Under the pieces are notes generated by a model. That model was not told where the DNA came from, ran no database searches, and saw only the letters and a list, made by a program, of their open reading frames with translations. DNA of 64,000 bases from Closterium sp. NIES-65. Its lineage: Eukaryota > Streptophyta > Zygnematophyceae > Desmidiales > Closteriaceae. The stretch lies in assembly GCA_948144175.1 (NCBI GenBank), contig CANXME010000043.1:868001-932000 (forward strand). The letters are read 5' to 3'. Below are positions 1 to 11,300 of this stretch, piece after piece (the first letter of the stretch is position 1; the number at the start of each line of letters is the position of its first letter). A program made the translations under genes and the position numbers.

Positions 1-560
1 GATGGGTGGTGGTGGTGTGATGGGTGGTGGTGGTGTGATGGGTGCTAGTGGTGTGATGGGTGGTGGTGGTGTGATGGGTGGTGGTGGTGTGATGGGTGGT
101 GGTGGTGTGATGGGTGCTAGTGGTGTGATGGGTGGTTCTATGGGTGGGGTAACGGGGGGTGGTTTGGGGGGTGGTATGGGAGGGGTTATGGGGACACAGG
201 GAATGGCAGGGATGGGAGCAGGGGTGATGGGAGCAGGAGGAGGGGGAGGAGCGGGACGAATGGGGGTTATGGGGGTAGGCGGAATGGGAGGGGCAGGAGG
301 GGGAGTAATGAGAGGGGGGGTGATGGGAGGGGGAGTGATGGGAGGGGGAGTGATGGGAGGGGGAGTGATGGGAGGAGGAGTGATGGGAGGGGGATTGATG
401 GGAGGAGGAGTATTGGGTGGGGCAGGCGCAGGGGTTATGGGGGCAGAAAGAATGGGAGGTACAGGGGCAAGGGCAATGGGGGCGGAAGGAATGGGAGGGA
501 CAGCGGCAAGGGTAATGGGGGCAGATGTAATGGGAAGGGGGGGAACAGGGGTTATGGGGG
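1..560. repeat. Gly/Met-coding minisatellite
   Basis: Tandem short units built on gatgggtggtggtggtgt (18 bp) fill the first 150 bases and pass into looser gtgatgggaggggga-type units (about 15 bp) near 305-410. Purines are almost entirely on the plus strand. The array is cut by the window start. It stays open in one plus frame (see the next entry), but a simple repeat of this kind is open by composition alone. Confidence 0.85.
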
Positions 561-745
561 GAACAGGAATATTGATTCACCCTGGTGTGAGTGTAAGTGG
601 GGGAGGAGGTGTGTTGCTTCCCCAGGGTGTGCTTGTAACGGGAGTGAATGCTCCCCCTTATAACGCACACCTGTCCCCGGTTCAGCAGTTGCGGCAGGAG
701 AAGAGGTGGAAGGAGAGGCAGAAGAAGCAGCAGAATGTGGACTAG
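2..745 (+). CDS. Possible Gly/Met-rich protein, 3' part
   Basis: This open frame runs from the window edge to a stop at 743-745. Its first 190 residues are almost only Gly, Met, Val and Ala in repeats such as MGGGGV and MGASGV. The last 55 or so are more normal: a Pro/Val/Gly stretch, then a charged Arg/Lys/Gln tail (QEKRWKERQKKQQ) that would form a basic helix. No family is recognised. If real, it is the C-terminal exon of a Gly-rich structural or RNA-binding-type protein. The frame could equally be a by-product of the minisatellite, and no splice or upstream evidence is available because the window begins inside it. Confidence 0.3.
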   Translation: MGGGGVMGGGGVMGASGVMGGGGVMGGGGVMGGGGVMGASGVMGGSMGGVTGGGLGGGMGGVMGTQGMAGMGAGVMGAGGGGGAGRMGVMGVGGMGGAGGGVMRGGVMGGGVMGGGVMGGGVMGGGVMGGGLMGGGVLGGAGAGVMGAERMGGTGARAMGAEGMGGTAARVMGADVMGRGGTGVMGGTGILIHPGVSVSGGGGVLLPQGVLVTGVNAPPYNAHLSPVQQLRQEKRWKERQKKQQNVD

Positions 746-1270
746 TGAAGGGGAGAGTGAAGGGAGAGTGAAGGGGAGAGCTTGATAGGAGAGGAATGTA
801 AAGCAGTGCAATGGGGAAAAGTGAAGGGTGGGCAGCTCATCAGATGCAGCAGGAGCGAAGGTGGGAGAGAAAAGTCGCAGCAGAATGTGGGAGAGTAAAG
901 GGGAGAGCATGAGAGGGTGTTGAAGGGGAGCAGGGAGAGAATGAGGGGAAGGCGAAGGGAGGAGAGAGGGGGATAGCAGCAGTCGAGTGAAATATGGAAG
1001 AAGTGCATTGGCCAACTTAGCAGGTGCAGCAGGAACAGAGGTGGAGGAAGGGACGAACGAAACAGCAGAATCTGGACGACGGAAGGGGAGAGTGAAGGGG
1101 AGAGTGGAGGGGAGAGTGAAGGTGAGAGTGAAGGGGAGAGATAGGGAGCGCATGATGGGAAGCAGTGCATTGGGCAGCTCAGTAGGTGCAGCAGTAGAGA
1201 GGTGGAGAGGGATGCAGAAGCAGAAGTGGGGAGGGAAGAAGAAGAAGCAGAGATAGTGCGACGGGGATGG
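700..1270. repeat. Degenerate tandem repeat, about 170-180 bp, three copies
   Basis: Three copies share the order cagcagaatgtgga, then runs of ggggagagtgaag, then gcagtgcattgggcagctca, then gcagcaggag. They start near 730, 890 and 1066. The region is strongly purine-rich on the plus strand. The open frames here on both strands are low-complexity and are not annotated as genes. Confidence 0.6.
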
Positions 1271-2144
1271 ATGGAGAGAGGAGAGAAGGGGGCGTTGAAT
1301 CGGTGCAGTCTGGACGAGCGAAGACGGAGAGTAAAGCAAGGGGGTTTGAATCAATGCAATCGAGATGAGCGAAAATGGAGAGTGGGGCGGGCGGAAGGGG
1401 AAGCGAAGAGGCACGGCGGAAGGAAGAGTGAGAGGTCGAAGCTAGGGGTATGCGTCTGTCTGCCTTCCCACTCACTCTTCCTTCCACCATGCCAACCAAC
1501 GCAGCTCAACCTTACATACCTGATTGTCAAGTGCCGAGCGAGACAGATCAGTTAGGCATGTGTGAGGGGAGGAGAGAGAGGTGACTAAGACCAGGTACAG
1601 AAATTCCCTCCATCGACAATCCCTCCTGTTGGAGGTACGTGTAGAGGCTATAAACTAGTTGGTGCATTGGAGAAAGGGGGGTGCCTTGTTATATGTCGAG
1701 ACATATTGCAGTAATGCATAATAATGATGCTGCCTCTTGTGTCAGTTCAGTGTGCCCCCAGTGGAGGGCTATCCCCCTTACACTGTAATGGTCATACCAT
1801 GCTGTGCTCGATAATAGCAGTCATACTGTAAACACTCTGAAAACATGAAGCATACCAGTGTCCCGGTTTTTTTACATTTCCTCAATTGCACATCTCCTTC
1901 AAGGGCAACAGGAGACACCCATCAAAATTTAAAAATTCCGTAGCAGGAACTGTGCTGCTATACTGTACTGCCATTTGTTGTGTTTTTCATTATCACTCAC
2001 ATTAGCATATCAAAGCAGCCACCATCACCCGCTGCTGCCTATGCCCCAACCAACCGCCCCTCCTGCCTGTTAGGGATGCTAAGGGTAAGTTGCTGTGATT
2101 ACCACTTCATATCAAACACTCGATCAGATGTGATGTTGAGTTCA
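1271..2144. other. No gene recognised
   Basis: No convincing coding exon, RNA gene or mobile element is seen. Base composition turns AT-richer from about 1560 onward, unlike the purine-rich block before it. Confidence 0.5.
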
Positions 2145-2300
2145 AATGTCGCTCGTATTGACACGAGGTGCTGCGGAATTCCGTTGTCACTCATATTGGT
2201 GCGAAGTATGCTGTCGTGCAACGCTGTCACCCATATTGACACAAGGTGTGCTGCTGTGCACTATTGCCACTCATATCGACACCATGTATGACACTGTGCT
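2145..2300. repeat. Four degenerate ~40-bp tandem units
   Basis: Units begin with gtcgctcgtattgacacga, gtcactcatattggtgcga, gtcacccatattgacacaa and gccactcatatcgacacca, spaced about 40 bp. They lie just downstream of the minus-strand stop codon of the next gene, so they may be in its 3' untranslated region. Confidence 0.65.
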
Positions 2301-2318
2301 GCTCCTTTGTTGAGTCGC

Positions 2319-5300
2319 TTATATCAAGCTGCCACCAGTGCCGGTACCCCACCCAGAACTCCCTCCCGTCGTGCTTCCCCCTGTCGTTCCCCCCCACCCC
2401 CCTGCACTCCCCCCTGCCTGCCCTCCCCCTGCCCCCCACGCTCCCCCTCCCCCTCCTGTTGACGCACTCCCCCCCCAGCCCCCCCCACCACCACCGCTAC
2501 CTCCTCCAAAACCCCCTCCCCCTCCCACACTCGCACTCCCCCCTCCTCCCCACACACTCCCCCCTGCACCTCCCCCCATCGTTCCCCCTACTGGTCCCCC
2601 CAACGCACTCCCCCCTCCCCCACCCCAAGGGCTGGGCGCAGCAGCAGCAGCCCCACTCCCCCCACTCCAATTCGACACACTACTCGGCTTCGCCGCCATA
2701 CCACCCGCGGAACCATACCCGCCGACCGGAGCTGCTGCCGAGGCTCCGCCGCCGAAGCTGCTGAGAGGCTTGGCGGGAGGTCCGGCATAGGCCACGCCGG
2801 CGGCCGCAGCTGCCTTTTCGTTTTCGCGTCGAAGCATGTCCTCTGCTTCTTTGAGGGAGCGCTGCTTGCGCCCGTCTGCATCCTCTGCTGCCTTTCGCAC
2901 GGCTTGAGATAACACCTGCACCACCTTCATCGCTTTCTTCCTGGCAAGTGGAGTGTGAAAGGGGGGGAAGACGGGGGAGATAAAGAGAAGAGAAACAGAG
3001 AGGAGGAGAGGGTAGTGGGGAAAGGGAAAAGCCAAGGGTATAAGTGATGGCATGAGATGGCAGTCGAAGCATGTCCTCTGCTTCTTTGAGCGACCGCTGC
3101 TTGCGGCCGTCTGCATCACCTGCTGCCTTGCGCACAGCTTGTGACAGCACCTGTACCACCTTCATCGCTTTCTTCCTGGGGGGTTATGGGTGGGGAGGAG
3201 GGGAGAAACACAGGAGAAACATAGAGCAGAAGGAGGAGAGGGAGGAGAAGGAGAAGGGGGAAAGGGGGAAAGTACAGGGATGTGTGCTTGCATGAGATGG
3301 CAATCGAAGCATGTCCTCTGCTTCTTTGAGCGAGCGCTGCTTGCGCCCGTCCGCATCCTTTTCGCACGGCTTGAGATAACACCTGCACCACCTTCATCGC
3401 CTTCTTCCTGGCGATTGGGAGTGGGGCCGGGAACAGGGGAGAGAAAGAGAAGAGAAACAGAGAGAAGGAGGAGGAGGGGGTAGGGAGAAAAGGGGAAAGC
3501 CAAGGGGTATAAGTGATTGCATGAGACGGCGGTCGGAGCATGTCCTCTGCTTCTTTGAGGGACCGCTGCTTGCGCCCGTCTGCATCCTCTGCTGCCTTGC
3601 GCACGCCCTGAGATAGCACTTGCACCACCTTCATCGCTTTCTTCCTGATGGTGGGGGAGACACAGAGGAGAAAGAGGGAGCAGCAGGAGGAAGGGGATTG
3701 TTGGGTGAAATGGCGTGTGGGGGAAAGAGGGGGGAAGAGGGGGGAAAAAAGGGGGAAGGGGGGGGAAAAGGGGGGAAGGGGGGGGGGGGAGCGGAAATGT
3801 GTGATTGCATGAGATGGCTGTCGCAACATGTCCTCTGCTTCTTTGAATGTGCGCTGCTTATGCCCATCTGCCTCCTCTTCTGCCTGCGGACGGCCTGCGA
3901 TAGCACCTACACCACCTTCATCACCTTCTTCCTGGCAATTGGGCACCTGCACCACCTTCGTTGCTTGCGTCCGTCTGCCTCCTCTTCTGCCTGCGGACGG
4001 CCTGAAATTACACCTGCACCACCACCATCGCTTTCTTTGCTCACATACTTGTCCAGCTTTTACCTCTCTCTCACATACTTGTCCAGCTTTTACCTCTCTC
4101 TCACATACTTGTCCAGCTTTTACCTCTCTCACATCATATGACACAAAGAGAAGCAGCTCACTTAGGGTCTCGATCGGCAGGTAGGTAGAGAACTGGCCGA
4201 CGGAAAAGAGGCACAGGACGGGATGGATGGAGGCAATAGTCAGCCCTAAAGGCAGCAACGAATAAAGCGCCAGAAGAGTCAGCACGCCCTCATACTGCAG
4301 GGTGTTTTTGAGAATTCTCAAAAGCACGCCCTCATACTGCAGGGTGTTTTTGAGAATTCTCAAAAGCACGCCCTCATACTGCAGGGTGTTTTTGAGAATT
4401 CTCAAAAGCGCGCCCTCATACTGCAGGGTGTTTTTGAGAATTCTCAAAAGCACGCCCTCATACTGCAGGGTGTTTTTGAGAATTCTCAAGAGCACCCCCT
4501 TATACTGCAGGGTGTTTTTGAGAATTATCAAAAGCACGCCCTCATACTGCAGGGTGTTTTTAAGAATTCTCAAAAGCACGCCCTCATACTGCAGGGTGTT
4601 TTTAAGAATTCTCAAAAGCACGCCCTCATACTTCAGGGTGTTTTTGAGAATTCTCAAAAGCACACCCTCATACTGCAGGGTGTTTTTGAGAATTCTCAAA
4701 AGCACGCCCTCATACCTGGCCCTTATACTTGCCTCTCGTTTTTCACACATAAAAAGGAGTGGAATGTAGCGACTCACTTGGGGTCTTGATCAGAGGGTAG
4801 AGCGCTGGCGGATGGTACAGCAGCATAGGAGGGGACGGAGGAGGAAGCACCACTGAACGCTGCACCGCCACCAGAGAACCCCCCTCTTTCGCCCACGTAC
4901 TTGTCATGTCACTCCTTTACAGCATGTGAACCCACGGACTCACTTGGGGTCTTGATCAGAGGGTAGAGCGCTGGCGGATGGTACAGCAGCATAGGAGGGG
5001 ACGGAGGAGGAGGCACTGCCGAAGGCAGCACCGCCACCAGAGAACCCCCCTCCCTCACCCACGTATTTATCCCCCTCCACCAGCCTCCCTGTTGCCTCAC
5101 GAATGGCCTGCTCAAACTGTGGCCCGGGTCCCCCACACACCTGATAAACCAAAAGGGGGTTTGGGTACGGAAAGTGGGGTGGGGTTGGGAGGGGGCGCTG
5201 GTGCTTTAGTAAATTCAAGAGAATCATTCTCCCTCGCCCACGTATTTGTCCCCCTCCACCAGCCTCCCTGTCACCTCGCGAATGGCTTGCTCAAACTGCG

Positions 5301-7605
5301 GCTCGGGTCCCCCACACACCTGATAAACCAAAAGGGGGTTTGGGTACGGAAAGTGGGGTGGGGTTGGGAGGAGGCGCTGGTACTTTAGTAAATTCAAGAG
5401 AATCATTCTCCCTCGCCCATGTATTTGTCCCCCTCCACCAGCCTCCCTGTCGCCTCGCGAATGGCTTGCTTAAACTGCAGCCCGGGTCCCCCACACACCT
5501 GATACATGTGTAGTGAGTCGATTTTTGAGTCGACTCTTTTTGAGTTGGGGAAACAGGCGAAAAGGCGGAAGAGGGGTGGAGGGAAAGAGGGTTGGGCGAA
5601 GGCAACTCTGTTGCCAATGGTGAGAGAGGCAGAGTAGCGTACCGAGGAACTTCTGCTTCAACCAACCTTACGGTTGACTCATTCATGTGAGAAAAGCAGA
5701 GCAGGGCACTCAGGTCACTCACACCCCTCTCACTCCCTCACTCACTTCTCACTCATTCACTCACTCGCGCCCTCACTCACTCACTAACTCACTCAAACAT
5801 TCCCTCAATCCCTCCCTAGTAAGCCACCTGAGCCAAGCGTCATCTGAGTGGCATGCGAAGGTGAGTGGGTAGCAGGGAGCAGAGACTAGAGAGAGGGGGA
5901 AAGGGGGGACGGCAGAGCACTCACGTCCTGAACGAAGAGGATGGCGAAGTACAAGTCAATGACGAGCTGGTCGTCATCCCCTCTCTCCCTCCTTCCCTGC
6001 TAGCTACCCACTCACATCATGGCCTCACTGCTACCCACTCACATCATGGCCTCACTGCTACCCACTCACATCATGCCCTCACTGCTACCCACTCACATCA
6101 TGGCCTCACTGCTACCCACTCACATCATGCCCTCACTGCTACCCACTCACATCATGGCCTTACTGCTACCCACTCACATCATGCCCTGCCTGCCACCCAC
6201 TCACGTCCTGGACGAAGAGGATGGCGAAGTAGAAGTCAATGACGAGCTGGTCGCGGTCAAAGTGGTCCTTGCCCATGCGAGACGAGTTCAGAAAGTCCTG
6301 CAGCCCCCACCCCTGCCCCGACTGCTCGCCGTACCGCTGCGACACTGACGACAGCACGCGGCAGAGAAGCAGCAGCGTCTCATGAGCCACTGAGCTCTTC
6401 TCTCCTGCCGTCTGGAGTGAAGGTTGGGATAAGGAGAGGCGAGACAAGGGGTTGAGATTGGGAGCGGGAAAGAGGGTACCCTGACTGCTCGCCATACCGC
6501 TGCGACACTGACGTCAGCACGCGGGTGAGCAGCAGCAGCGTCTCATGAGCCACTGAGCTCTTCTCTCCTGCCGTCTGGGAGAAAAGATAATGGAAAGAGA
6601 CACGAGAGGGTTGGTTGGAGTAAGAGTGGGGTTAGAAAGTGCTCTGAGAGAAAAGCTCCTCATACCGCTGTGACACTGATGTCGGCACCCAGGTGAGAAA
6701 GGCACACCTGACAACCCCAAGGCACACCTGGAAACCCCAAGGCACATTGGACAACCTCCCGGCACACCTGACAAATCCATTGCACACCTGACAACCCCCC
6801 GGCACACCTGACAGGCCCATTGCCCTCTCACCAGCTTGGCAGCTGCCTTCTGGGCGGCAGCAGCAACCTCGTTGTTGTAGCCAGCCATGCAGAGGTACTG
6901 AAAGCGCTGCAGCACTGATGTGGGTGGTGAGCGACAAGGGGGGAGATGGGTGTGTGTTTACAACGCACGAGACAAGGACATAGACGAGATGGTTCCTCTC
7001 CTCGTTCTTGTAGGCAGCCATGCAGAGATACTGGAAGCGCTGCAGCACTGTCATAGGGGTTTGTTGTAATCAGCCACGCAGAAGGATTGAATCAGGTACG
7101 AAAATCGTGAATCCATGGAACCCTGATGTCAATGACCATCAGGGATTCGCGACCACATTAAAGAAGAGAATAAGGGAACAAAGGACTCACGAAGCCATGA
7201 TTTCATCTTTGCAAACGGTTCATGCTTCCATGCTTGAATTAATTTGTGGCTCGTGGCTCGTGAATCATGCGTTCACGAATCATGAAGTTTCGCATGAATC
7301 CATGAACATGCTGCATATATTGTCAAGCAACACACGCGCATGCGTTATTGGGATATCACAAGCAGAAAGATCCTGTACTAACCACGCCCTCATGTCGCGT
7401 GCAACGGTATTACCTAGATAGAGGTTGTCGGCTGGTCGCTTGCCAGATTTCTTCAGAGCTTCGATCTGGTCACGCTCGTAATAGTCCGTGTACGTCTGGT
7501 ACGCCTTGTTTATCCCCGTTGCAATCGCACTCACGCTCGTTACAGTGGCATTGTACAGCATGCTCAGCCCCTGCTTCGCGAAGTAACCCGCCTGTGACGA
7601 ATTCA
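2319..7605 (-). CDS. Unidentified multi-exon protein with Gly/Trp-rich C-terminus
   Basis: A minus-strand gene inferred from a series of short open exons with GT-AG borders. The likely start is the ATG at 7605 (MNSSQAGYFAKQ); exon 1 ends at a GTAATA donor near 7414. Later coding blocks contain LQRFQYLCMAGYNNE then AAAAQKAAAKLV (6830-6915), SSVAHETLLLL...SVSQRYGEQ followed by DRDQLVIDFYFAILF (6200-6420), QFEQAIREATGRLVEGDKYVGE (split here: QFEQAIREATG, then RLVEGDKYVGE; 5040-5140), a Lys/Arg-rich helix KKAMKVVQVLSQAVRKAAED (2880-2945), and a last exon rich in Gly, Ala, Ser and Trp ending GSLI at 2319. The helical middle and disordered tail resemble an adaptor or trafficking protein, but I do not recognise the family. 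Several blocks exist in two to six copies, so the true exon chain is uncertain, and some copies may be dead. Confidence 0.5.
2771..4036 (-). repeat. Six tandem copies of one coding exon
   Basis: The exon coding KKAMKVVQVLSQ...KQRSLKEAEDMLR recurs at about 2823-2943, 3066-3178, 3307-3411, 3535-3648 and 3823-3935, with a scrambled partial copy at 3946-4036. Copy 3 has lost about ten bases (the Ala-Ala-Glu part), which shifts its frame. Spacers of 110-180 bp are purine-rich and look like copied intron. Only the 2823-2943 copy runs on into the C-terminal exon. The copies could be alternative or repeated exons, or relics. Confidence 0.75.
4041..4130. repeat. Three perfect 30-bp tandem units
   Basis: The unit tcacatacttgtccagcttt followed by tacctctctc repeats three times with a 30-bp period, with only the last bases changed. 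On the minus strand it codes a KAGQVCERE-type decapeptide repeat, so it may have arisen inside coding sequence of the unidentified gene. Confidence 0.85.
4281..4715. repeat. 42-bp minisatellite carrying an 18-bp palindrome
   Basis: About ten copies of a 42-bp unit. Each holds ttttgagaattctcaaaa, an exact palindrome centred on GAATTC, next to agcacgccctcatactgcag. Copies differ by single bases. Because 42 is a multiple of three, one frame stays open through the array on each strand (14-residue units: YEGVLLRILKNTLQ on minus, CRVFLRILKSTPSY on plus). It lies within the span of the minus-strand gene. Confidence 0.9.
4755..5508 (-). repeat. Duplicated exon-intron blocks
   Basis: Block A (cttggggtcttgatcagagg through the blocks coding ALPSDQDPK) occurs at about 4773-4895 and 4940-5070. 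Block B (coding DKYVGE and QFEQAIRE plus the following intron with ccaaaagggggtttgggtac) occurs at about 5060-5231, 5240-5411 and, cut short, 5412-5508, a period near 180 bp. Copies are more than 90% alike by eye, so the duplications are recent. Confidence 0.75.
5700..5820. repeat. TCAC/CACT simple repeat
   Basis: A run of (T/C)CACTCA units interrupted by a few variant bases. It lies between two coding blocks of the minus-strand gene and looks intronic. Confidence 0.8.
6002..6205. repeat. 27-bp minisatellite, about seven copies
   Basis: The unit tacccactcacatcatggcc followed by tcactgc repeats with period 27; variants change ggcc to gccc and tcac to ttac. There are no unique spacers, so this is not a CRISPR-like array. 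It directly borders the exon coding DRDQLVIDFYF and seems to have grown from that exon's edge, since both flanks carry cactcacgtcctg(a/g)acgaa. Confidence 0.85.
6480..6560 (-). repeat. Partial copy of the SVSQRYGEQ exon
   Basis: Bases about 6480-6575 repeat the exon at about 6335-6415 (SSVAHETLLLL...SVSQRYGEQ), again flanked by a ctgccgtctg splice-acceptor context. A still shorter copy (SVSQRYEE) lies at about 6655-6685. These are further exon duplications in the same gene. Confidence 0.65.
6695..6830. repeat. ~21-bp tandem repeat
   Basis: Six units of the type ggcacacctgacaaccccaa with period about 21 bp and several substitutions. It sits in an intron of the minus-strand gene, next to the LQRFQYLCMAGY exon, which itself has a second copy near 6990-7050. 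Confidence 0.75.
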
Positions 7606-8324
7606 TCTTCGCTAACGGCGAACAAACCACGAGTTTCACCGAGCGAGCTGGCGAGGGATCTAGGCGTCAATGATAGCGAGAACCTAAGGAGCAGAGCCTA
7701 TGCCACTTAGATACGTCCAAGCCGCCAAAATACCCTGGAAACGAGAGAAAGGACCAAGCGTTGTGGTGTTTTTCTAACTGCGCGGAGGCCCGCGAAAGGC
7801 CGTGGTGGATTCAAGACACTCTGATTTTCGGAACTTCACCACATCAGTGACAACCGTCATATGTTGCCGTGCTGCAATGGATATCCGTTGCTCTGCATAT
7901 CAGACACTGACGCAGTGAAGGTTGTGAACCTTCACCACTTCGGTTGATGAAGGTGCGTTGCAATCCAAAACATTTGTGTGAAGGTTGTGAACGGTTTGGT
8001 CATGGAATCGAGGGGAATCAAATGCCTGAGGTGAGGAATCAAGGACGTTTCTAATTATTGTTGTCCTTATTTATTGAAATAGTCATTCTCACTTGATACA
8101 CTCTTTTATATTCTGTATCAACACAAAGACTGGACATTAGCTTGATGCACAATCCAAAATGAAAGCAATGCATACGTATTGTTACTTAGCCAAGCCAAGC
8201 TAACCCTACTAGCAAAGCAATCCTGACAATACACATTTCTGCATCCGTAATGCTTGGACGGCTGTTACATACAACCTAGAAAACCATGCTAGAGAAAACA
8301 AACCAGACAATGCAAGTTGCACAT
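7606..8324. other. Spacer between two minus-strand genes
   Basis: This holds the upstream region of the unidentified gene (start at 7605) and the 3' flank of the b561 gene (stop at 8325). No coding exon or RNA gene is seen. A short repeat, aaggttgtgaac, occurs at about 7918 and 7981. Confidence 0.5.
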
Positions 8325-11300
8325 CTATACTGGTACATGATTTATCACCAGTTGCTTCCCCGCATCCCTCTCCTCGTTTGAGTTTGTTGCCTTTTGGATC
8401 ATCGAAATGAGTGCGACAACCTGATCCGTGATGTAAATGACAAGGTAGATGGCTCCCAGAAGGCCAACTGTGACCCCAAAGATGATGTAGCACCACTGTT
8501 TGTTGGAACGGAAGGGGAAGAAGTGCACAGGTAAAGAAAATATGAGATTGTGAGGAGAGGAACGGAAGGCACATGAGCGTGTGATGAACGAAAGGACATG
8601 AACACATGAGGAGGGGAATGTAAAGCATTTGACTCTGCAAGGAACACAGACTGGTGAGGACGAAGAGGAGACTGGTGAGGAGGAAGAGGGAGGCACATCA
8701 ACCACAAGAATACAAGCGACATCTTCTTCAAGCATAGCATGCAGTTCACGAGAGAAGCAAGACCAGAGGCTGTTGGGGTTACTGTATGCAAAAACGCACC
8801 TGGAGGTTGAACGAGTATTTTGTCTGCATGATGTCGAATCCGAGGAAAGTGTTGAGCCACGCGAGTCCGACAATACCAATGCCGAGCACCCAGTGGATGA
8901 CGAACCACGTCGGCCGATTCACTGTACCCTTGTTCGGCCGGAAGTGACCAATCATAGGCTGCACGAAAATCAGCACAAAGATCGCGAGACCTAGCTGTCC
9001 GTGGGAGCTCTGCAGCCCCACCGAGCCGGATTGCACAAACACGATAATACACCCCGCGATAGCGATCGCAACCGCGGTGATCTGCATCCACTTGTGCGTC
9101 TCAAACGCAAGTGGCTTCCAGGATTTCGCGCGCGCAACCTGCGCCTCCCACTTGTCGTGGTCCACACCAGGCGGACGCTCCTGGAGCTTATCGGCGAGGA
9201 AGATTCGCGAGATGAGAATAGCAGCTGGCATGAGGATGCCGAACGCGATGCCGAGCAGCCATGCGTGGACGACTAAGAGAGTGGTTGAGGGCGGTGCAGT
9301 GGACGAAACCGTTGTGCTTCCAGAGATGAAATCGATGGACGCAGAGCCTCTACAGAAACAATTGTAATTGAAATGGAGGGAGCGCGGGAACAGGGGAGGG
9401 AAGGAGGAGGGATAGTGAGCAACGAGCAGCATGAGAAGGAGAGAGTTAAGGAGCATCCACAGAACCTTTTATGAGAGAAACCAAAAAGGAGGGGTGGGGG
9501 AAAAGGGGGGGGGGAGAGGAGAGGGGAGGAGGGGAAGAGGGGGAAGAGGGAGGGGGGAAAGGGTGGGTGAAGCAGCTCACCTGTTGGTCATATGGTTGGC
9601 GAGAGACTGCGAGCCATCAGCCGAGTAAGCCCAGATGACCTTAGTCACACCGTTCGCATTGATAGGGAACGACCCAACCGACAGCTGTCGGGTAAACTTG
9701 ACCACCGTCTTCCCTTTTGCCCCCGACTCAACCGCCGTAGCTGAGATTGCAAAGGCTGAGCTCGGCGTCACACTGGTGTAGCTGGAAATGGAATGAGGCG
9801 CAACTGAAGCGCCGTTACCGCTGCCGGTGCCGACGACAGCGTCAGCGGGGTACATCTTGCCGTCTGCGCTCCACCCCAGGGAGACCCACCCGGTGGTTGC
9901 CACCTCGCAGGCGAAGCTGATGGTCGAGGCGTTGGCCTTCCAGTGGAGAATGAAACTGGTGGGAGAGCGGAGAGAATGGAGGGAAGGAGAGAGGGAGAGA
10001 GGGAGAGAGTGAGTGAGTGAGTGAGTGAGAGAGTGAGTGAGAGAGACACCCACACAGTGGTTGTCACCATTGCACATCTCGTACGCCCACCCAGTGGTAA
10101 AGAATACGGTTTGGAAAATGGTGTAGGGATAATCGTGGGCAAGGGAATGATGCCCACCTGTCGCCACTGAGCTTGGTGGAACACTCAAGGCCAGGGATGG
10201 TCGACGGCGTACCGGTGGTTAAGGGAACAGCGTGGGTCATTGTGTAGCGAATACAGGGGGAGAGAGGGAATGATGCTCACCTGTCGCCACTGAGCTTGGT
10301 GGAGCACTCAAGGCCAGGGATGGTGGACGGCGTGCAACCACTCCCCTTCCCGCTGCTGCTAGAGCTCGCACTAGCTGCACTGCTGCTCCCGCTCCCACTG
10401 CTAGTGCTACCACTGCTGCTGCTGCTGCTGCTACCGCCTGTGCTTGTGCCGTTATTACCAGCACCCGCACCCGCACCCGCACCCGCACCCGCACCAGCGC
10501 CGGCACCAGCACCGGCGTTGCTGTTGCAGTTGAAGCTGATCTTAGCGGAGCCACGGAAGGTGCCGTGGTAGTCCAGAGCCTTGCTGTCATCAGCGGAGTA
10601 GCCCCAGATGATGGTGTTGGTGGCTGGACCTGTGAGGACGAGCGGGGAGATGCCTCCGTCGCCCTTGGAGCGCGAGAACCTGCGCTGGGAACAGAGGAGG
10701 AGAGTGAGGGAGAGAGGGAGAGGGCGCGAGAGCAGGGTGAGGTCAGAGCCATGCTGCTGGCTGGTGGCCGAGTAGCCCCAGGTGATGGTGTTGGTGGCTG
10801 CGCCTGACAGTAAAACAAGAACAAACACACACAGAACAGAACAACGTCCCTTGTGCAACCGACACACAAGCCCGCGTAAACATCAAATGGAACTCACTTG
10901 ATAACGGTGCTGCCGCCATTGGCTGTGAGCATAGAAGTTGAAGCATAGAAGCATAGACGCCTCGCTGATCTTGAAGTTGGTTGACGGAAGCACAGCAGAC
11001 GCATCGTAACTTCTCATGTCATACACGCCCACGGACCCATCCGGGAGATTCCCGATGACTGTATCTGTAACACCTCAAACTACCTGTGATAACTCACTGG
11101 GTAACCGGACTCACTTGATTATGGTGCTGCCGCCGTTGGCAGCGACCGTCGATGCCTTGCTGATCTTGAAGTTGGTCGACGGAAGCACAGCAGACGCGTC
11201 GTAACCGCTCATGTCATACGCGCCCACGGACCCATCCGGGAGATTCCCAATGACCGTATCTGCAGGGTACATCTTGCCGGCCGCCGACCAACCCAGCGAA

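Noticed and set aside
6002-6205. Regular 27-bp repeats resembling a CRISPR array.
   Set aside because: The units abut directly with no unique spacers, and the setting is a eukaryotic gene.
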